NCBI GenBank assembly: GCA_022801595.1
Contig: JAAWSO010000002.1
Location: 124,001 to 188,000, forward strand
Direction: 5' to 3'
Length of the DNA stretch: 64,000 nucleotides
Source: Clostridiales bacterium
GTDB taxonomy: Bacteria > Bacillota > Clostridia > Oscillospirales > Acutalibacteraceae
The notes under the pieces were generated by a model. The model saw nothing but the letters and a program-made list of their open reading frames with translations, made no database searches and was not told the DNA's origin. This document shows positions 1 through 9,871 of the stretch, piece by piece. Each line of letters starts with the position of its first letter. Positions within the stretch are counted from its first letter, which is position 1. The position numbers and the translations under genes were made by a program.

Positions 1-518
1 CCAGTGGCAATGATATCGCAGCCGTTTTCCCGTAATGTTTTGACCAGATGAATGCCGGTGAGGATGGCTTCTGTGGCCTGCTGCCGGGACATAGCAGGCC
101 CATTGGCCATGTTATGGGTGCCATAGCCGATTTTTTTTTGCAGCAGGCCAGAAATATTCAGGTCTTGCTTCATGCCGATATCCACTGGGAGCACCATAGC
201 GTTGGCCAGGCGCGCCATGGCATTGACGCTGGTTTGTCCCTTGGTCAAGTTTTCGGCGACCTTGGCTGTGATCTCACTGCCCACTTGAGTGACGCCTTCC
301 TCCACCACGCCATTATCCGCACACAGTACGGTGACACAGCGGTTGGAAATCTCTACCTGATGGGAGCCCAAAATTCCAGCCATCTGCACCACGTTTTCTT
401 CCAACAGTCCTAAACTGTGCAGTGGTTTGGCAATGCTGTTCCAGCGTGTTTGCGCCATTTCCATGGAGGGGATGTGCAGCGGCTCAATGCGATGGCAATA
501 AGATTCCAATAAGTCCAT
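1..518 (-). CDS. cobT: Nicotinate-nucleotide--dimethylbenzimidazole phosphoribosyltransferase, N-terminal part (truncated by window edge)
   Basis: Minus-strand frame open to the edge: MDLLESYCHRIEPLHIPSMEMAQTRWNSIAKPLHSLGLLEENVVQMAGI...VLCADNGVVEEGVTQVGSEIT, CobT-like; absent from the ORF track because it has no stop in the window. Confidence 0.88.
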   Translation of the reverse strand, partial: MDLLESYCHRIEPLHIPSMEMAQTRWNSIAKPLHSLGLLEENVVQMAGILGSHQVEISNRCVTVLCADNGVVEEGVTQVGSEITAKVAENLTKGQTSVNAMARLANAMVLPVDIGMKQDLNISGLLQKKIGYGTHNMANGPAMSRQQATEAILTGIHLVKTLRENGCDIIAT

Positions 519-534
519 ATCAATTCCTGCTTTC

Positions 535-1905
535 TTAGTTTCGTGAATGGTGGGCACAGCAAGCGTCATAAAAATGGACGGCAAAGCTGGGGTTTCCGTA
601 CCAGTAAAGGTGGGGAAATCCGGCATATTGGGTGGCGCTGGCGTGGCCGCAAGTCCAGGTGCGGGTTCCGGTGGGCTTTGCAGCGACAAAATCCCCACCG
701 GGATCAGCGCTTTCCCAGTAATGGAATTCGTGAGCTGGGATAGCGGTTTTCGCCGGACCAAAAATTTGATCTTTTTGAGCGGTAAGCCAGAGATAGCCAA
801 ACCGTTGCAGACGGTCGGTAGGATAACAGGCGGCAGGAATGGTTCCTACCATGGGAAATGTATTGCCATGTGTATCCATAAGGGATTGGTGCAGATACAG
901 AAAGCCTCCGCCTTCCGCTACACAGGGCATCCCTTGGGTCCACGCAAGGCGGATGCTCGCTTTCATCGACTCGTTTTTCGACAATGTGGAAGCGTATAGC
1001 TCCGGGTATCCTCCTGGAAGCAAGAAGCCATTGCAGCCGGGAAGGTGAGAATCGGACAAAGGACTGAAAAAACAAAGGGTTGCTCCTAATTTTTCTAACA
1101 GCTCCAGGTTATCGGGATACAAAAAACAGAATGCGGCGTCTCTGGCAACCGCAATTTTTGGGGAAATTCCCGGAATTTTCGGGAGAGGAAGACCAATGGG
1201 AGGGGAAGTATGGGTAGGGGCGGATCGCCCCAGTGCAAGCAGGCCATCCAGATCTAAAGTTTTCTCCGCCTGCTCCGCCAAGCCTTGCAAAACAGCGGAA
1301 ATTTGCTCCAATTCTCCGGCAGGGATCAGCCCCAGGCGCCGGCTAGGCAGGGTGAAATTTGGACAGGGGGGGAAATAGCCATAGACCTGAACGCCCAGTT
1401 CCGACTGGATTTTTTCCCGCATGGCCGGATAAAGCATGGGGGAAATTTGATTTAGAATCACGCCTTGGATTTGATTCGGTTTGGCGTATTCCAGAAAGCC
1501 CTGAATTATCGCTACCATGGAAAGGGAAAGGCCCTTGCAGGAGACAAGCAAAACGGCAGGGGTTTCCGTGGCTTGCGCCACTTGGCAGGTGCTGGCTTCC
1601 AAGGAGGCGCCGCCCAAGCCGTCAAAATATCCCATCACTCCTTCGATGATAGAGAAATCCATCCCGTCTGCATGTTCTTGGAGCAGTGCGTTTAGGGTTT
1701 CTTCCCTCGTAAAAAAAGGGTCCAAATTCCAGGATTTTACGCCGATTGCTTGGGTGTGGAAGAGAGGGTCGAGATAATCCGGGCCGCATTTAAAAGAAGC
1801 AAGCTTCATTCCACGGTTTTTCAACGCCTGTAAAATCGCGCAGGTAATGGTGGTTTTGCCGGTATTGCTGGATACTGCGCCCAGCAAAATGCGGGGGTAG
1901 TTCAT
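535..1905 (-). CDS. cbiA: Cobyrinate a,c-diamide synthase
   Basis: MNYPRILLGAVSSNTGKTTITCAIL...FKCGPDYLDPLFH: P-loop amidotransferase with C-terminal GATase domain. Confidence 0.93.
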   Translation of the reverse strand: MNYPRILLGAVSSNTGKTTITCAILQALKNRGMKLASFKCGPDYLDPLFHTQAIGVKSWNLDPFFTREETLNALLQEHADGMDFSIIEGVMGYFDGLGGASLEASTCQVAQATETPAVLLVSCKGLSLSMVAIIQGFLEYAKPNQIQGVILNQISPMLYPAMREKIQSELGVQVYGYFPPCPNFTLPSRRLGLIPAGELEQISAVLQGLAEQAEKTLDLDGLLALGRSAPTHTSPPIGLPLPKIPGISPKIAVARDAAFCFLYPDNLELLEKLGATLCFFSPLSDSHLPGCNGFLLPGGYPELYASTLSKNESMKASIRLAWTQGMPCVAEGGGFLYLHQSLMDTHGNTFPMVGTIPAACYPTDRLQRFGYLWLTAQKDQIFGPAKTAIPAHEFHYWESADPGGDFVAAKPTGTRTWTCGHASATQYAGFPHLYWYGNPSFAVHFYDACCAHHSRN

Positions 1906-3167
1906 GAAGTTGCCTCCTTGTTCCAAGCGGGACCGTCGGCAGAGAGGATATAAATCGGATTCTGTCCCATCATCATGTGATAATTTCCCACTGGTTTCGC
2001 TTTCGCCACCGAAAGCTGTACCACATCAATATTCTGAAAGCCCAGCTTTTGCAGAGCTTGCAGGGAGTCGCTCAAGGTTTCTAAGGTGATGGCGTTGAGT
2101 ACGACCCGGAGTTTGGGATTTTTATGAAGAAGCGCGGTCAGGATTTTGCGCACTCCGTTTCCACTCCCACCAATGAATGCCCGGTCTGGGGCTGGCAGAG
2201 AGGAAAAGGCTGGGGGAGCGTTCCCAGAGATAATTTCTAAATTATGGAGATGGAATTGATCCCGGTTCGCATGCAGCAAGGTGACGGCTTCCTGGCTGCG
2301 TTCAATGGCGTAGACCATGCCGTTTGGAATTTGCAGGGCGATTTCCACCGAAACCGATCCAGTTCCCGCCCCGATGTCATACACGATTTCCCCATCATAC
2401 AGCCGTAATTTTGAGAGGGATACGCTACGCACCTCGCTTTTGGTCATGGGTACGTTGCCGCGCCAAAAAGCTTCATCCTCTAAACCGTGGGTGGCAAGAC
2501 GAGGCTTTTGGGCGGATGGATTTTCAATCAACATGACGCTGAGCGGGTCAAAAGAACAAGAGAGCAAATCAGTGGCCGAAGCGGTCACAATCCGCTCGTC
2601 GGAATAGGAAAGCCGCTCCCCCACGTGTACGGTGACGTCCGACAAGCCGTGCTCACAAAGTTGCTGGCACAGGCTGGAAATGGTCTGTGTGCCGCCGGTG
2701 AGGAAAAAGGTTTTCGGATGGGAAGAGACTGCTCCCAGCCATTGGGTGTCCCGTCCATGCAAGCTCATGAGACGGACGTTTTCCCAAGGGATGTTTAGTT
2801 TGGAACAGAAATAAACCGGGGAGCTGATGCCGCAGATGGACACGACGTCCATGCCTGGAATATCCTGTAGGCTTTCCACCAGATGGCGCGCACCGCTGTA
2901 AAAGCCGATATCCCCGGAAAACAGGACGGCAATCCGCTGGAATTCGGTGTGGCAAAGGATATATTCCCAAATTTCGTCGGGGTGGAAAGATTCCAGGATC
3001 GGCAGACCCAGAGAAGAAAACGGCTCCGTCATCCGTTTCGCGCCAATCAGAAGCTGGCTGTTTTCCAAGGCTGTTTTTGCTTGGATTGTCAGGGTATCTG
3101 GGTTCCCCATGCCGATTCCAATTAGGAATACGGTGCGTTGGGAGGGGGCTTGTGGTTTCATGGACAA
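1902..3167 (-). CDS. cbiET: Cobalt-precorrin-7 C5-methyltransferase / precorrin-8 C15-methyltransferase (decarboxylating), CbiE-CbiT fusion
   Basis: N-terminal tetrapyrrole methylase (IGIGMGNPDTLT) and C-terminal SAM methyltransferase (VYDIGAGTGSVSVEIA). Confidence 0.92.
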   Translation of the reverse strand: MSMKPQAPSQRTVFLIGIGMGNPDTLTIQAKTALENSQLLIGAKRMTEPFSSLGLPILESFHPDEIWEYILCHTEFQRIAVLFSGDIGFYSGARHLVESLQDIPGMDVVSICGISSPVYFCSKLNIPWENVRLMSLHGRDTQWLGAVSSHPKTFFLTGGTQTISSLCQQLCEHGLSDVTVHVGERLSYSDERIVTASATDLLSCSFDPLSVMLIENPSAQKPRLATHGLEDEAFWRGNVPMTKSEVRSVSLSKLRLYDGEIVYDIGAGTGSVSVEIALQIPNGMVYAIERSQEAVTLLHANRDQFHLHNLEIISGNAPPAFSSLPAPDRAFIGGSGNGVRKILTALLHKNPKLRVVLNAITLETLSDSLQALQKLGFQNIDVVQLSVAKAKPVGNYHMMMGQNPIYILSADGPAWNKEATS

Positions 3168-3182
3168 TCTCCTCTATGAGTA

Positions 3183-4478
3183 TCATTTCCATTGCTGTTC
3201 CAGAAAATTTTTCACGCAGCAAAGGGTGTAGTCAATTTCGGTGGGAGTGTGGGCGTTGGAGAGGAAAATGGCTTCAAATTGGGACGGAGCCAGATAGATT
3301 TCCTGATCCAGCATGTGATGGAAAAATTGGGCGTACCGCTTGGTATCGGCAGTTTTGGCGGTTTGATAGTCTGTCACAGGCTCTCCCGCAAAAAAGAGGC
3401 AGCTGAGGGAGCCGATTCCATTGACGGTAGCGGGCGCTTGATATTGTTCAATCTGGGCGCGTAGTCCGGCCCGGAGCTGGCCGCCTAATTGGTTAATTTT
3501 CTCATAAATTTTCGGATTATCTCGCAGGATTTTCAACTGAGCGATTCCGGCAGCCATGGCCACCGGATTGCCGCTCAGGGTACCGGCCTGATAGACAGGT
3601 CCGAGGGGAGCGATTTGCTCCATAATATCCCGGCGGCCTCCATATGCGCCAACCGGCATACCTGCCCCTATAATCTTGCCGAAACAGGTGAGATCGGGGG
3701 TCACGCCAAACCATGCCTGGGCGCCGCCGACGCTCAAGCGAAAGCCGGTGATGACTTCATCAAAAATCAGCACAGTTTGGTGTTTGGTGCATAGTTCCCG
3801 AAGCTTCTGCAAAAAGCTGGCTTCCGGCACAACAACTCCCATATTGGCGGCCACCGGCTCCAAAATTACCGCGGCAATTTTTCCTTCATTTTCGGCAAAC
3901 AGGCGCTCTACGGAAGCAAGATCCTGATAGACGGCAGTCAGCGTATCCTCCGCACAGCCCTTGGGTACGCCTGCGCTGTCCGGTACCCCGGCAGTCATCA
4001 CGCCGGAGCCGGCTTTTACCAGCATGGAATCGCAGTGACCATGGTAACAGCCTTCAAATTTGATAATTTTCTCCTTTTGGGTATAACCGCGGGCAAGGCG
4101 GATCGCGCTCATCACCGCTTCGGTGCCGGAGTTGACCATGCGCACCATATCTAAGGAAGGCACTAAGGAACAGAGCAGCTCGGCCATGGTGACCTCCAGT
4201 TCGGTAGCGGCGCCAAAGCTCAGACCATTTTCGACTGCATGAATCACCGCTTCCTTGATTGCGGCATGGTTATGGCCCAGGAGCATGGGGCCCCAGGAGC
4301 CTACATAATCCAAGTATTGGTTGCCGTCGGCATCCACCAGGTAAGCGCCGTTTGCTTTTACGATCATCCGGGGCGTTCCGCCCACCGAGCCAAATGCCCG
4401 AACCGGGCTGTTGACCCCGCCGGGAATACGAGCTTGCGCCCGCTGAAATAAAAGTTCCGAATGAGAAAATGCCATCAT
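3183..4478 (-). CDS. hemL: Glutamate-1-semialdehyde 2,1-aminomutase
   Basis: RIPGGVNSPVRAFGSVGGTPR...GCYHGHCDSMLVKAGSG...DEVITGFR. Confidence 0.97.
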   Translation of the reverse strand: MMAFSHSELLFQRAQARIPGGVNSPVRAFGSVGGTPRMIVKANGAYLVDADGNQYLDYVGSWGPMLLGHNHAAIKEAVIHAVENGLSFGAATELEVTMAELLCSLVPSLDMVRMVNSGTEAVMSAIRLARGYTQKEKIIKFEGCYHGHCDSMLVKAGSGVMTAGVPDSAGVPKGCAEDTLTAVYQDLASVERLFAENEGKIAAVILEPVAANMGVVVPEASFLQKLRELCTKHQTVLIFDEVITGFRLSVGGAQAWFGVTPDLTCFGKIIGAGMPVGAYGGRRDIMEQIAPLGPVYQAGTLSGNPVAMAAGIAQLKILRDNPKIYEKINQLGGQLRAGLRAQIEQYQAPATVNGIGSLSCLFFAGEPVTDYQTAKTADTKRYAQFFHHMLDQEIYLAPSQFEAIFLSNAHTPTEIDYTLCCVKNFLEQQWK

Positions 4479-5476
4479 CCAATTCTCCCTTCCTCAATAA
4501 ACTGTGCCAGTTCCTTGGCGTAGTAGGTAATCAATGCGCTGGCTCCTGCCCGAAATATGCTGACGGCTGTTTCACAGATGGCGTTGACTTCGTCCATCCA
4601 TCCCAGCTTGGCCGCCGCTTTGATCATGGAATATTCGCCGCTGACACTGTAAGCTACGGTTGGGACTGGGAAACGGGAGGATACCTCATACAGCACATCG
4701 AGATAGGAAAGAGCCGGCTTCACCATCAAGAGATCCGCTCCTTGCTCCAAATCTTGCTGTGCTTTTTTGACACCTTCCCGACGGTTGTGGTAGTCCATCT
4801 GATAGGATTTCCGATCCCCAAAGGCCGGCGCGGAATCGGCGGCTTCCCGGAAAGGGCCGTAAAATGCCGAGGCATACTTGACTGCGTAGGATAGGATCGG
4901 GGAAGAAGAAAAGCCGTGCTGATCCAAGGCTTGACGAATGGCGAGAATACGGCCGTCCATCATGTCGGAAGGGGCTACCATATCAGCTCCAGCCTGGACA
5001 TGGGACAGAGCGGTTTTGGCCAATAAAGGCAGAGTTTGGTCGTTGTCTACCGTGTTTCCAGATAGGATTCCACAATGGCCATGTGAAGTGTATTCACACA
5101 AACATACGTCGGTAATATAAAAAAGGTTCGGAAATTCTTGTTTGGCAAGGCGCAGTGCAGTCTGCACAACACCCTGCTCAGACCAGGCTTGACTGCCGCA
5201 AGCATCTTTTTGATTGGGAATTCCAAACAGAAGTACTTGCTGAATGCCCGTCTTGGAGAGCGTTTCCAGTTCATACAGCAATTGATCCGGGGAATAGCGG
5301 TATTGCCCTTCCATAGAGGGGATTTCCTGCCGGATTCCCACGCCCTCCTGAACAAACAGCGGGGCGATCAGCGCCGATTTGGACAGCCGGGTTTCCCGCA
5401 CCATCTGGCGCAAAAGCGAGTTGCCCCGCAGCCGGCGGCTGCGTTGAAGAAAAGGGAATGGATCGGGATGATTCAT
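4475..5476 (-). CDS. hemB: Porphobilinogen synthase (delta-aminolevulinic acid dehydratase)
   Basis: RSRRLRGNSLLRQMVRETRLSKSALIAPLFVQEG...DVCLCEYTSHGHCG...GADLLMVKPAL. Confidence 0.97.
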   Translation of the reverse strand: MNHPDPFPFLQRSRRLRGNSLLRQMVRETRLSKSALIAPLFVQEGVGIRQEIPSMEGQYRYSPDQLLYELETLSKTGIQQVLLFGIPNQKDACGSQAWSEQGVVQTALRLAKQEFPNLFYITDVCLCEYTSHGHCGILSGNTVDNDQTLPLLAKTALSHVQAGADMVAPSDMMDGRILAIRQALDQHGFSSSPILSYAVKYASAFYGPFREAADSAPAFGDRKSYQMDYHNRREGVKKAQQDLEQGADLLMVKPALSYLDVLYEVSSRFPVPTVAYSVSGEYSMIKAAAKLGWMDEVNAICETAVSIFRAGASALITYYAKELAQFIEEGRIG

Positions 5477-6987
5477 AGGGCTTCTTCCTTTCTTTGTCTG
5501 TGAAATTCTAGCAAGCAATCCACCAAGGAAGCGATGGTTGCTTGTTTGGCCACCACCGTTTTTATGGCATATTTCCGCGCTTCCTGCGCGGTCTGTTCTC
5601 CAATGCAGATAGCTGTTAGATGTCGGAAGTCCGTCCCAGCCATGGTTTGCACAAAGCCTTTTACCGTCGATGCGCTGGTAAAGGCTACCAGGTCGGTTTT
5701 ACACAACGTCAACGGACGATGGTGAGGGAATTTGATTTGATAAACGGGAACGTCGTCAAAGGCAACTCCAGCATTGGTCAGAGCTTGTGTCAAGCTGGGC
5801 GTGCCTTCCTGAGCGCGGGGAATGCAGACGGTTTCTCCAGGCTGTATGAGAGCCAGCAAAGCTTGGGCCAAAGCTTCCCCATCGTATCGTGTAGGAACAC
5901 AGTCCACCAGGATACCGTGCTGCTCAATCGCCTTCTGGGTAGCAGGGCCAATGGCGGCGAATTTTGCGTGGGCTAGGCGGCGGATATCCACCCGATGCGC
6001 TTGCAAAAGGGAAAAGAAGGCTTCCACCCCGGCCGCGCTGGTAAAGAGCATCCAATGATAGGAAGGTAGGCGGTTCAGCATCCGCTCAATCTGGGGAGTT
6101 GGCTCCAAAGGGATCGTCTGGATGGAAGGCAGTTCCACTACCTCAGCGCCCAGTTCCCGAAGCTGCTGAGAAAGGGCGGAGGCCCGATTACGTGGGCGGG
6201 TGACGATCACCCGGATATCCCCCAGCGGACGGGTAGGAGAGGAAACCCAAGAAAAGGAGGTATGCAGGGCACATACGGAGCCGATGACCAAGACGGCGGG
6301 AGGAGCGATGTTTGCGGCTTTTGCATCAGCCGGAAGCCGCTCCAAGGTGGAATGGACCGCACGCTGGCTAGCAAGAGTTCCGTGCTCCAAAAGGGAAGCG
6401 GGAGTATGGGGGGCCATACCTGCCTGCAGCAATCCTTGGCAGATTTCCGGCAGGGCGTGTACGCCCATAAGGAATACCAAGGTTCCGGGAAGCTTTGCTA
6501 AGGTAGGATAATCCAGGGCAAGAGGACTGTCCTGTTTTTTGTGGCCGGTGATGATGTGCAGGGAAGAACAGAAATCCCGATGTGTGACCGGAATGCCTTG
6601 ATAAGCCGGAACGGCAATGGCGGACGAAACGCCAGGCACTACTTCAAAGGGGATACGGTGCTGAGCCAGCAGCTCCAATTCCTCCCCACCCCGGCCAAAC
6701 AGAAATGGATCGCCGCCTTTGAGTCGAACAACCCGTTTTCCCGCTTTTGCTTTTTCCAGCAAAAGTAGGTTGATCTCCTCTTGTGCCATGTGATGGCGGC
6801 CGACTCGTTTTCCTACCGGAATTTTTTCCGCAGAATCGGGCATCCAGGCCAGAATTCCTTCCCCCACCAAGCTATCGTATAAAATCACTTCCCCTTGTTC
6901 TAAAATCTGTTTGCCCTTCAAAGTCAACAGTCCGCTGTCGCCAGGCCCTGCGCCTACCAGCCAGACTTTTCCATTGGGATATGACAT
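5473..6987 (-). CDS. cobA-hemD: Uroporphyrinogen-III C-methyltransferase / uroporphyrinogen-III synthase fusion
   Basis: N-terminal SUMT (KVWLVGAGPGDSGLLTLKG, RLKGGDPFLFGRGGEE); C-terminal HemD-like domain (VIVTRPRNRASALSQQLRELGAEVVELP). Confidence 0.95.
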   Translation of the reverse strand: MSYPNGKVWLVGAGPGDSGLLTLKGKQILEQGEVILYDSLVGEGILAWMPDSAEKIPVGKRVGRHHMAQEEINLLLLEKAKAGKRVVRLKGGDPFLFGRGGEELELLAQHRIPFEVVPGVSSAIAVPAYQGIPVTHRDFCSSLHIITGHKKQDSPLALDYPTLAKLPGTLVFLMGVHALPEICQGLLQAGMAPHTPASLLEHGTLASQRAVHSTLERLPADAKAANIAPPAVLVIGSVCALHTSFSWVSSPTRPLGDIRVIVTRPRNRASALSQQLRELGAEVVELPSIQTIPLEPTPQIERMLNRLPSYHWMLFTSAAGVEAFFSLLQAHRVDIRRLAHAKFAAIGPATQKAIEQHGILVDCVPTRYDGEALAQALLALIQPGETVCIPRAQEGTPSLTQALTNAGVAFDDVPVYQIKFPHHRPLTLCKTDLVAFTSASTVKGFVQTMAGTDFRHLTAICIGEQTAQEARKYAIKTVVAKQATIASLVDCLLEFHRQRKEEAL

Positions 6988-7868
6988 TCTTTTCCCTCCT
7001 TTTGTATGTCACGGGCTAAGGCGTCACCCACATGTTCCGGTTTGGACGCATCCCCATATAGGATGTGGGTCCGGTAAGTATCGCCTTCGTTCCAATATAG
7101 GCCGGTGAGCCGCAGTTCTTGTCCATGTATCTCCCCATAGGCGGCGATGGGGGAGGAACATCCTCCTTGGAGCGCCCGTATAAAGGCCCGTTCCGCCAAG
7201 GAAACCCTGCGGGTTTTGGGGCAGTTGATATCTTGAAGAAAAGAAAGGTCCTCGCCTTTTCGTCCTTGAATGGCTAAAATGCCCTGACCGGCGGCTGGAA
7301 TCATTTCTTGGGTAGAAAAAAAGCGGAAAACTCGATGCCCCAGTCCTAAACGTTCCAAGCCAGCCGCCGCCAACACCAAGGAGGTGAAGTCATCCTGCTC
7401 CAATTTTTCCAAACGGGTCAGCACGTTTCCGCGAATGCTTTTGATCTCCGCTTCTGGAAAAAGAGAGAGAAGCTGTAGCTTCCGGCGAGGGCTGGAGGAG
7501 CCGACGATCGACCAAAAGGAGGCATGGGATGCCGAAACAGGAACCACCAGAGCGTCTCTCGGGTCTCCCCGCGGAAACAAGGCGGCGAGGGGAAGTTCTG
7601 GGGATTCCTCCATCGGCATGTCCTTCATACTATGGATCGCCAGATCAATGGTTCCCTGAAGCAGCGCTTGATCCAGCTCTTTGACAAACAGCCCTTTTCC
7701 CCCGATTTTATCCAAGCTGCGGTCCAGAATTTTGTCGCCTGTGGTTTTCATGGTAATCAGTTCCAGCTTAAGCTCTGGATGATGAGCTTGAATTTGCTCC
7801 ATGACCAATTTCGTCTGGGCTACGGCCAGTTTGCTTTCCCGGCTGCCAATGCGGATGGTACGTTTCAT
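6954..7868 (-). CDS. hemC: Hydroxymethylbilane synthase
   Basis: IRIGSRESKLAVAQTKLVMEQIQ...GLFVKELDQALL...AFIRALQGGCSSPIAAY. Confidence 0.97.
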   Translation of the reverse strand: MKRTIRIGSRESKLAVAQTKLVMEQIQAHHPELKLELITMKTTGDKILDRSLDKIGGKGLFVKELDQALLQGTIDLAIHSMKDMPMEESPELPLAALFPRGDPRDALVVPVSASHASFWSIVGSSSPRRKLQLLSLFPEAEIKSIRGNVLTRLEKLEQDDFTSLVLAAAGLERLGLGHRVFRFFSTQEMIPAAGQGILAIQGRKGEDLSFLQDINCPKTRRVSLAERAFIRALQGGCSSPIAAYGEIHGQELRLTGLYWNEGDTYRTHILYGDASKPEHVGDALARDIQKEGKECHIPMEKSGW

Positions 7869-9105
7869 GGCTGCTCTCCTTTGTTGTCCTGAAAATAGTT
7901 GCCTGATGATTTCGAATATTTTCTGCGATGGATTTGGCTAAGGTGTGATCCAAGCCACTTGCCGTCACACCAATTACCGCCGAACCTTGGTGGATCAGCG
8001 CGGGGAAAAAGAAACTGCATTCTTCCTTGCAGTCAGCGACGTTCACTGGCAGGTTCTGCCGGGCACATTCCAAAAAGACCGCATGATTGACGGTACGGCA
8101 GTTGGTAGCGGCCAAAACTAAGTCCGCCTCCGCCAAATCTTCTGGCTGATAGGGACGTTTTTTCCATTGGATGTGAGGATGGCTGGGAATTTCGCTCTCC
8201 GGGGCAATGACAGTGATCCAACACCCAAAATCCAGCAGAGCCTGCACCCGCCGCTTGGCAATCCGGCCGCCTCCTACCACAACTACCCGTTTTTTTTGAA
8301 GGGAGACGAAAAGAGGAAAATATTTTTCGGAAGCGGGAAGGGCAGCGGAGGGCCCTTGGGGAAACAGCTTTCTGAGGATTTCCTCCATGGAGTAGCCGGT
8401 TTCCTGTGGTTCTTTTGGGCGGCCGATTACAATTACTTGAGCGCCGGCCTTCTGGGCGGCCCGGCATTTTTCTTCCAGCCCTCCTGGAGCGCCGGAATCC
8501 TTGGTTACCAGCCATTTCGCCTGAATTTGCTGAAGCAGAGCCAGATTAAGAGCTTCGCTAAACGGGCCCTGCATCCCGATCAGATGTTTGCCGGAAAAGC
8601 CCAGTTTTTGGCATTGCTCCAGCACAGACGCCGTAGGCAAAACCCGGGCAAATAGCCTCTCCTGGTAATCGGTGACTGCGGTAAAGGCCGCAAGCTCTTT
8701 GCTGCCGGTGGTGAGTAGGGCGTTTCCAGTCACAGTATTTAAAAAGGTGGCCGCCGCTTCCGTGCTGGGCACTAAAATACTGTCCATGACCCCTTGGGAT
8801 TCCCGCAGAAGGCGGAGATAAGGCGTTTTTGTGCGCAGGGATGCGCCGTAGATGTTTTCCGTCGCTTCCTTGGCGTAGGGATGGGTGGCGTCAATGATAA
8901 CAGAAAAGGAATGGGCACGGATGAATGTTTCCATAGCGGGCTGATCCAGCCTGCCGGTCTGAATATGGAGAGCGGGATGGCGGGGCAGAAGATCGGCCCC
9001 GTAATCGGTTGCCACACAAACAAAAACGGTACAACCGCCTCTTGCGAGCAGGGTTTCAATTAACTCCCGCCCTTCGGTGGTGCCGGCAAAAATCAACAGT
9101 TGCAA
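7768..9105 (-). CDS. Cobalt-precorrin-6A reductase (CbiJ) fused to a precorrin-2 dehydrogenase (SirC/CysG-N-like) domain
   Basis: N-terminal CbiJ (MQLLIFAGTTEGRELIETLL...IDATHPYAKEATENI); residues ~265 onward SirC-like Rossmann domain (FPLFVSLQKKRVVVVGGGRIAKRRVQALLDFGCWITVIAPE); 101-nt overlap with hemC start. Confidence 0.88.
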   Translation of the reverse strand: MQLLIFAGTTEGRELIETLLARGGCTVFVCVATDYGADLLPRHPALHIQTGRLDQPAMETFIRAHSFSVIIDATHPYAKEATENIYGASLRTKTPYLRLLRESQGVMDSILVPSTEAAATFLNTVTGNALLTTGSKELAAFTAVTDYQERLFARVLPTASVLEQCQKLGFSGKHLIGMQGPFSEALNLALLQQIQAKWLVTKDSGAPGGLEEKCRAAQKAGAQVIVIGRPKEPQETGYSMEEILRKLFPQGPSAALPASEKYFPLFVSLQKKRVVVVGGGRIAKRRVQALLDFGCWITVIAPESEIPSHPHIQWKKRPYQPEDLAEADLVLAATNCRTVNHAVFLECARQNLPVNVADCKEECSFFFPALIHQGSAVIGVTASGLDHTLAKSIAENIRNHQATIFRTTKESSHETYHPHWQPGKQTGRSPDEIGHGANSSSSSRA

Positions 9106-9126
9106 GAGAACCCTCCTTTCGCAAGG

Positions 9127-9855
9127 TTATGGGATGGGATAGCCCCGGGGGGTGACCAAAAAGCCGTTGATATCTTTGGTTTTGGAGTTGCCAATATACA
9201 CGGTGGTGAACATATCCACCGAGGCGTTCCGCAATTCCCCCAGAGAGAGAATTTCTGCGGTTTCTCCTTCCCGTCCAATATTTTTTACCCAGCCGCAAAC
9301 CGTATCCGCCGTTTTGGATTCCAGCAGGATATCGCAGGCCTTTTGTAGATAGTCCTGCCGCTTTTTGCTGGCAGGGTTGTAAAGGCAGATCACAAAATCT
9401 CCCTGTGCGGCGCAGCGCAAACGAGCTTCGATCTGTTTCCAAGGAGTGAGCAGATCACTTAGGGAAATCACCGCAAAGTCATGCATCAAGGGAGCCCCTA
9501 AAACAGCCGCGCCGCTGCATGCGGCTGTAATTCCCCCGATCACCTTGATGGTTGGAGGATTTGGGTAGGATTGGGCAAGTTCAAAAATCAAGCCTGCCAT
9601 TCCATATACCCCGGCATCGCCGCTGCATACCATGGCAACAGTTTTTCCAGTTAAGGCGGTTTCAATCGCTAGGGTACAGCGTTTGACTTCCTGTTTCATC
9701 GGAGTAGTGAGAAATTCTTTTTCGGGAAAATAGGGACGGATCAGGTCGATATAAATGGTGTATCCCGCAATGATGTCGCAGGTTGCTAGGGCTTCCATGG
9801 CCTTTGGGGTGATTTCCTCTTTTCCGCCTGGTCCCAGGCCGATCACATATAACAT
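9127..9855 (-). CDS. cbiH: Precorrin-3B / cobalt-factor III C17-methyltransferase
   Basis: MLYVIGLGPGGKEEITPKAMEAL...VCSGDAGVYGMAGL...YNPASKKRQDYLQKACDI. Confidence 0.94.
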   Translation of the reverse strand: MLYVIGLGPGGKEEITPKAMEALATCDIIAGYTIYIDLIRPYFPEKEFLTTPMKQEVKRCTLAIETALTGKTVAMVCSGDAGVYGMAGLIFELAQSYPNPPTIKVIGGITAACSGAAVLGAPLMHDFAVISLSDLLTPWKQIEARLRCAAQGDFVICLYNPASKKRQDYLQKACDILLESKTADTVCGWVKNIGREGETAEILSLGELRNASVDMFTTVYIGNSKTKDINGFLVTPRGYPIP

Positions 9856-9871
9856 AGCATTTCCTTTCTGC

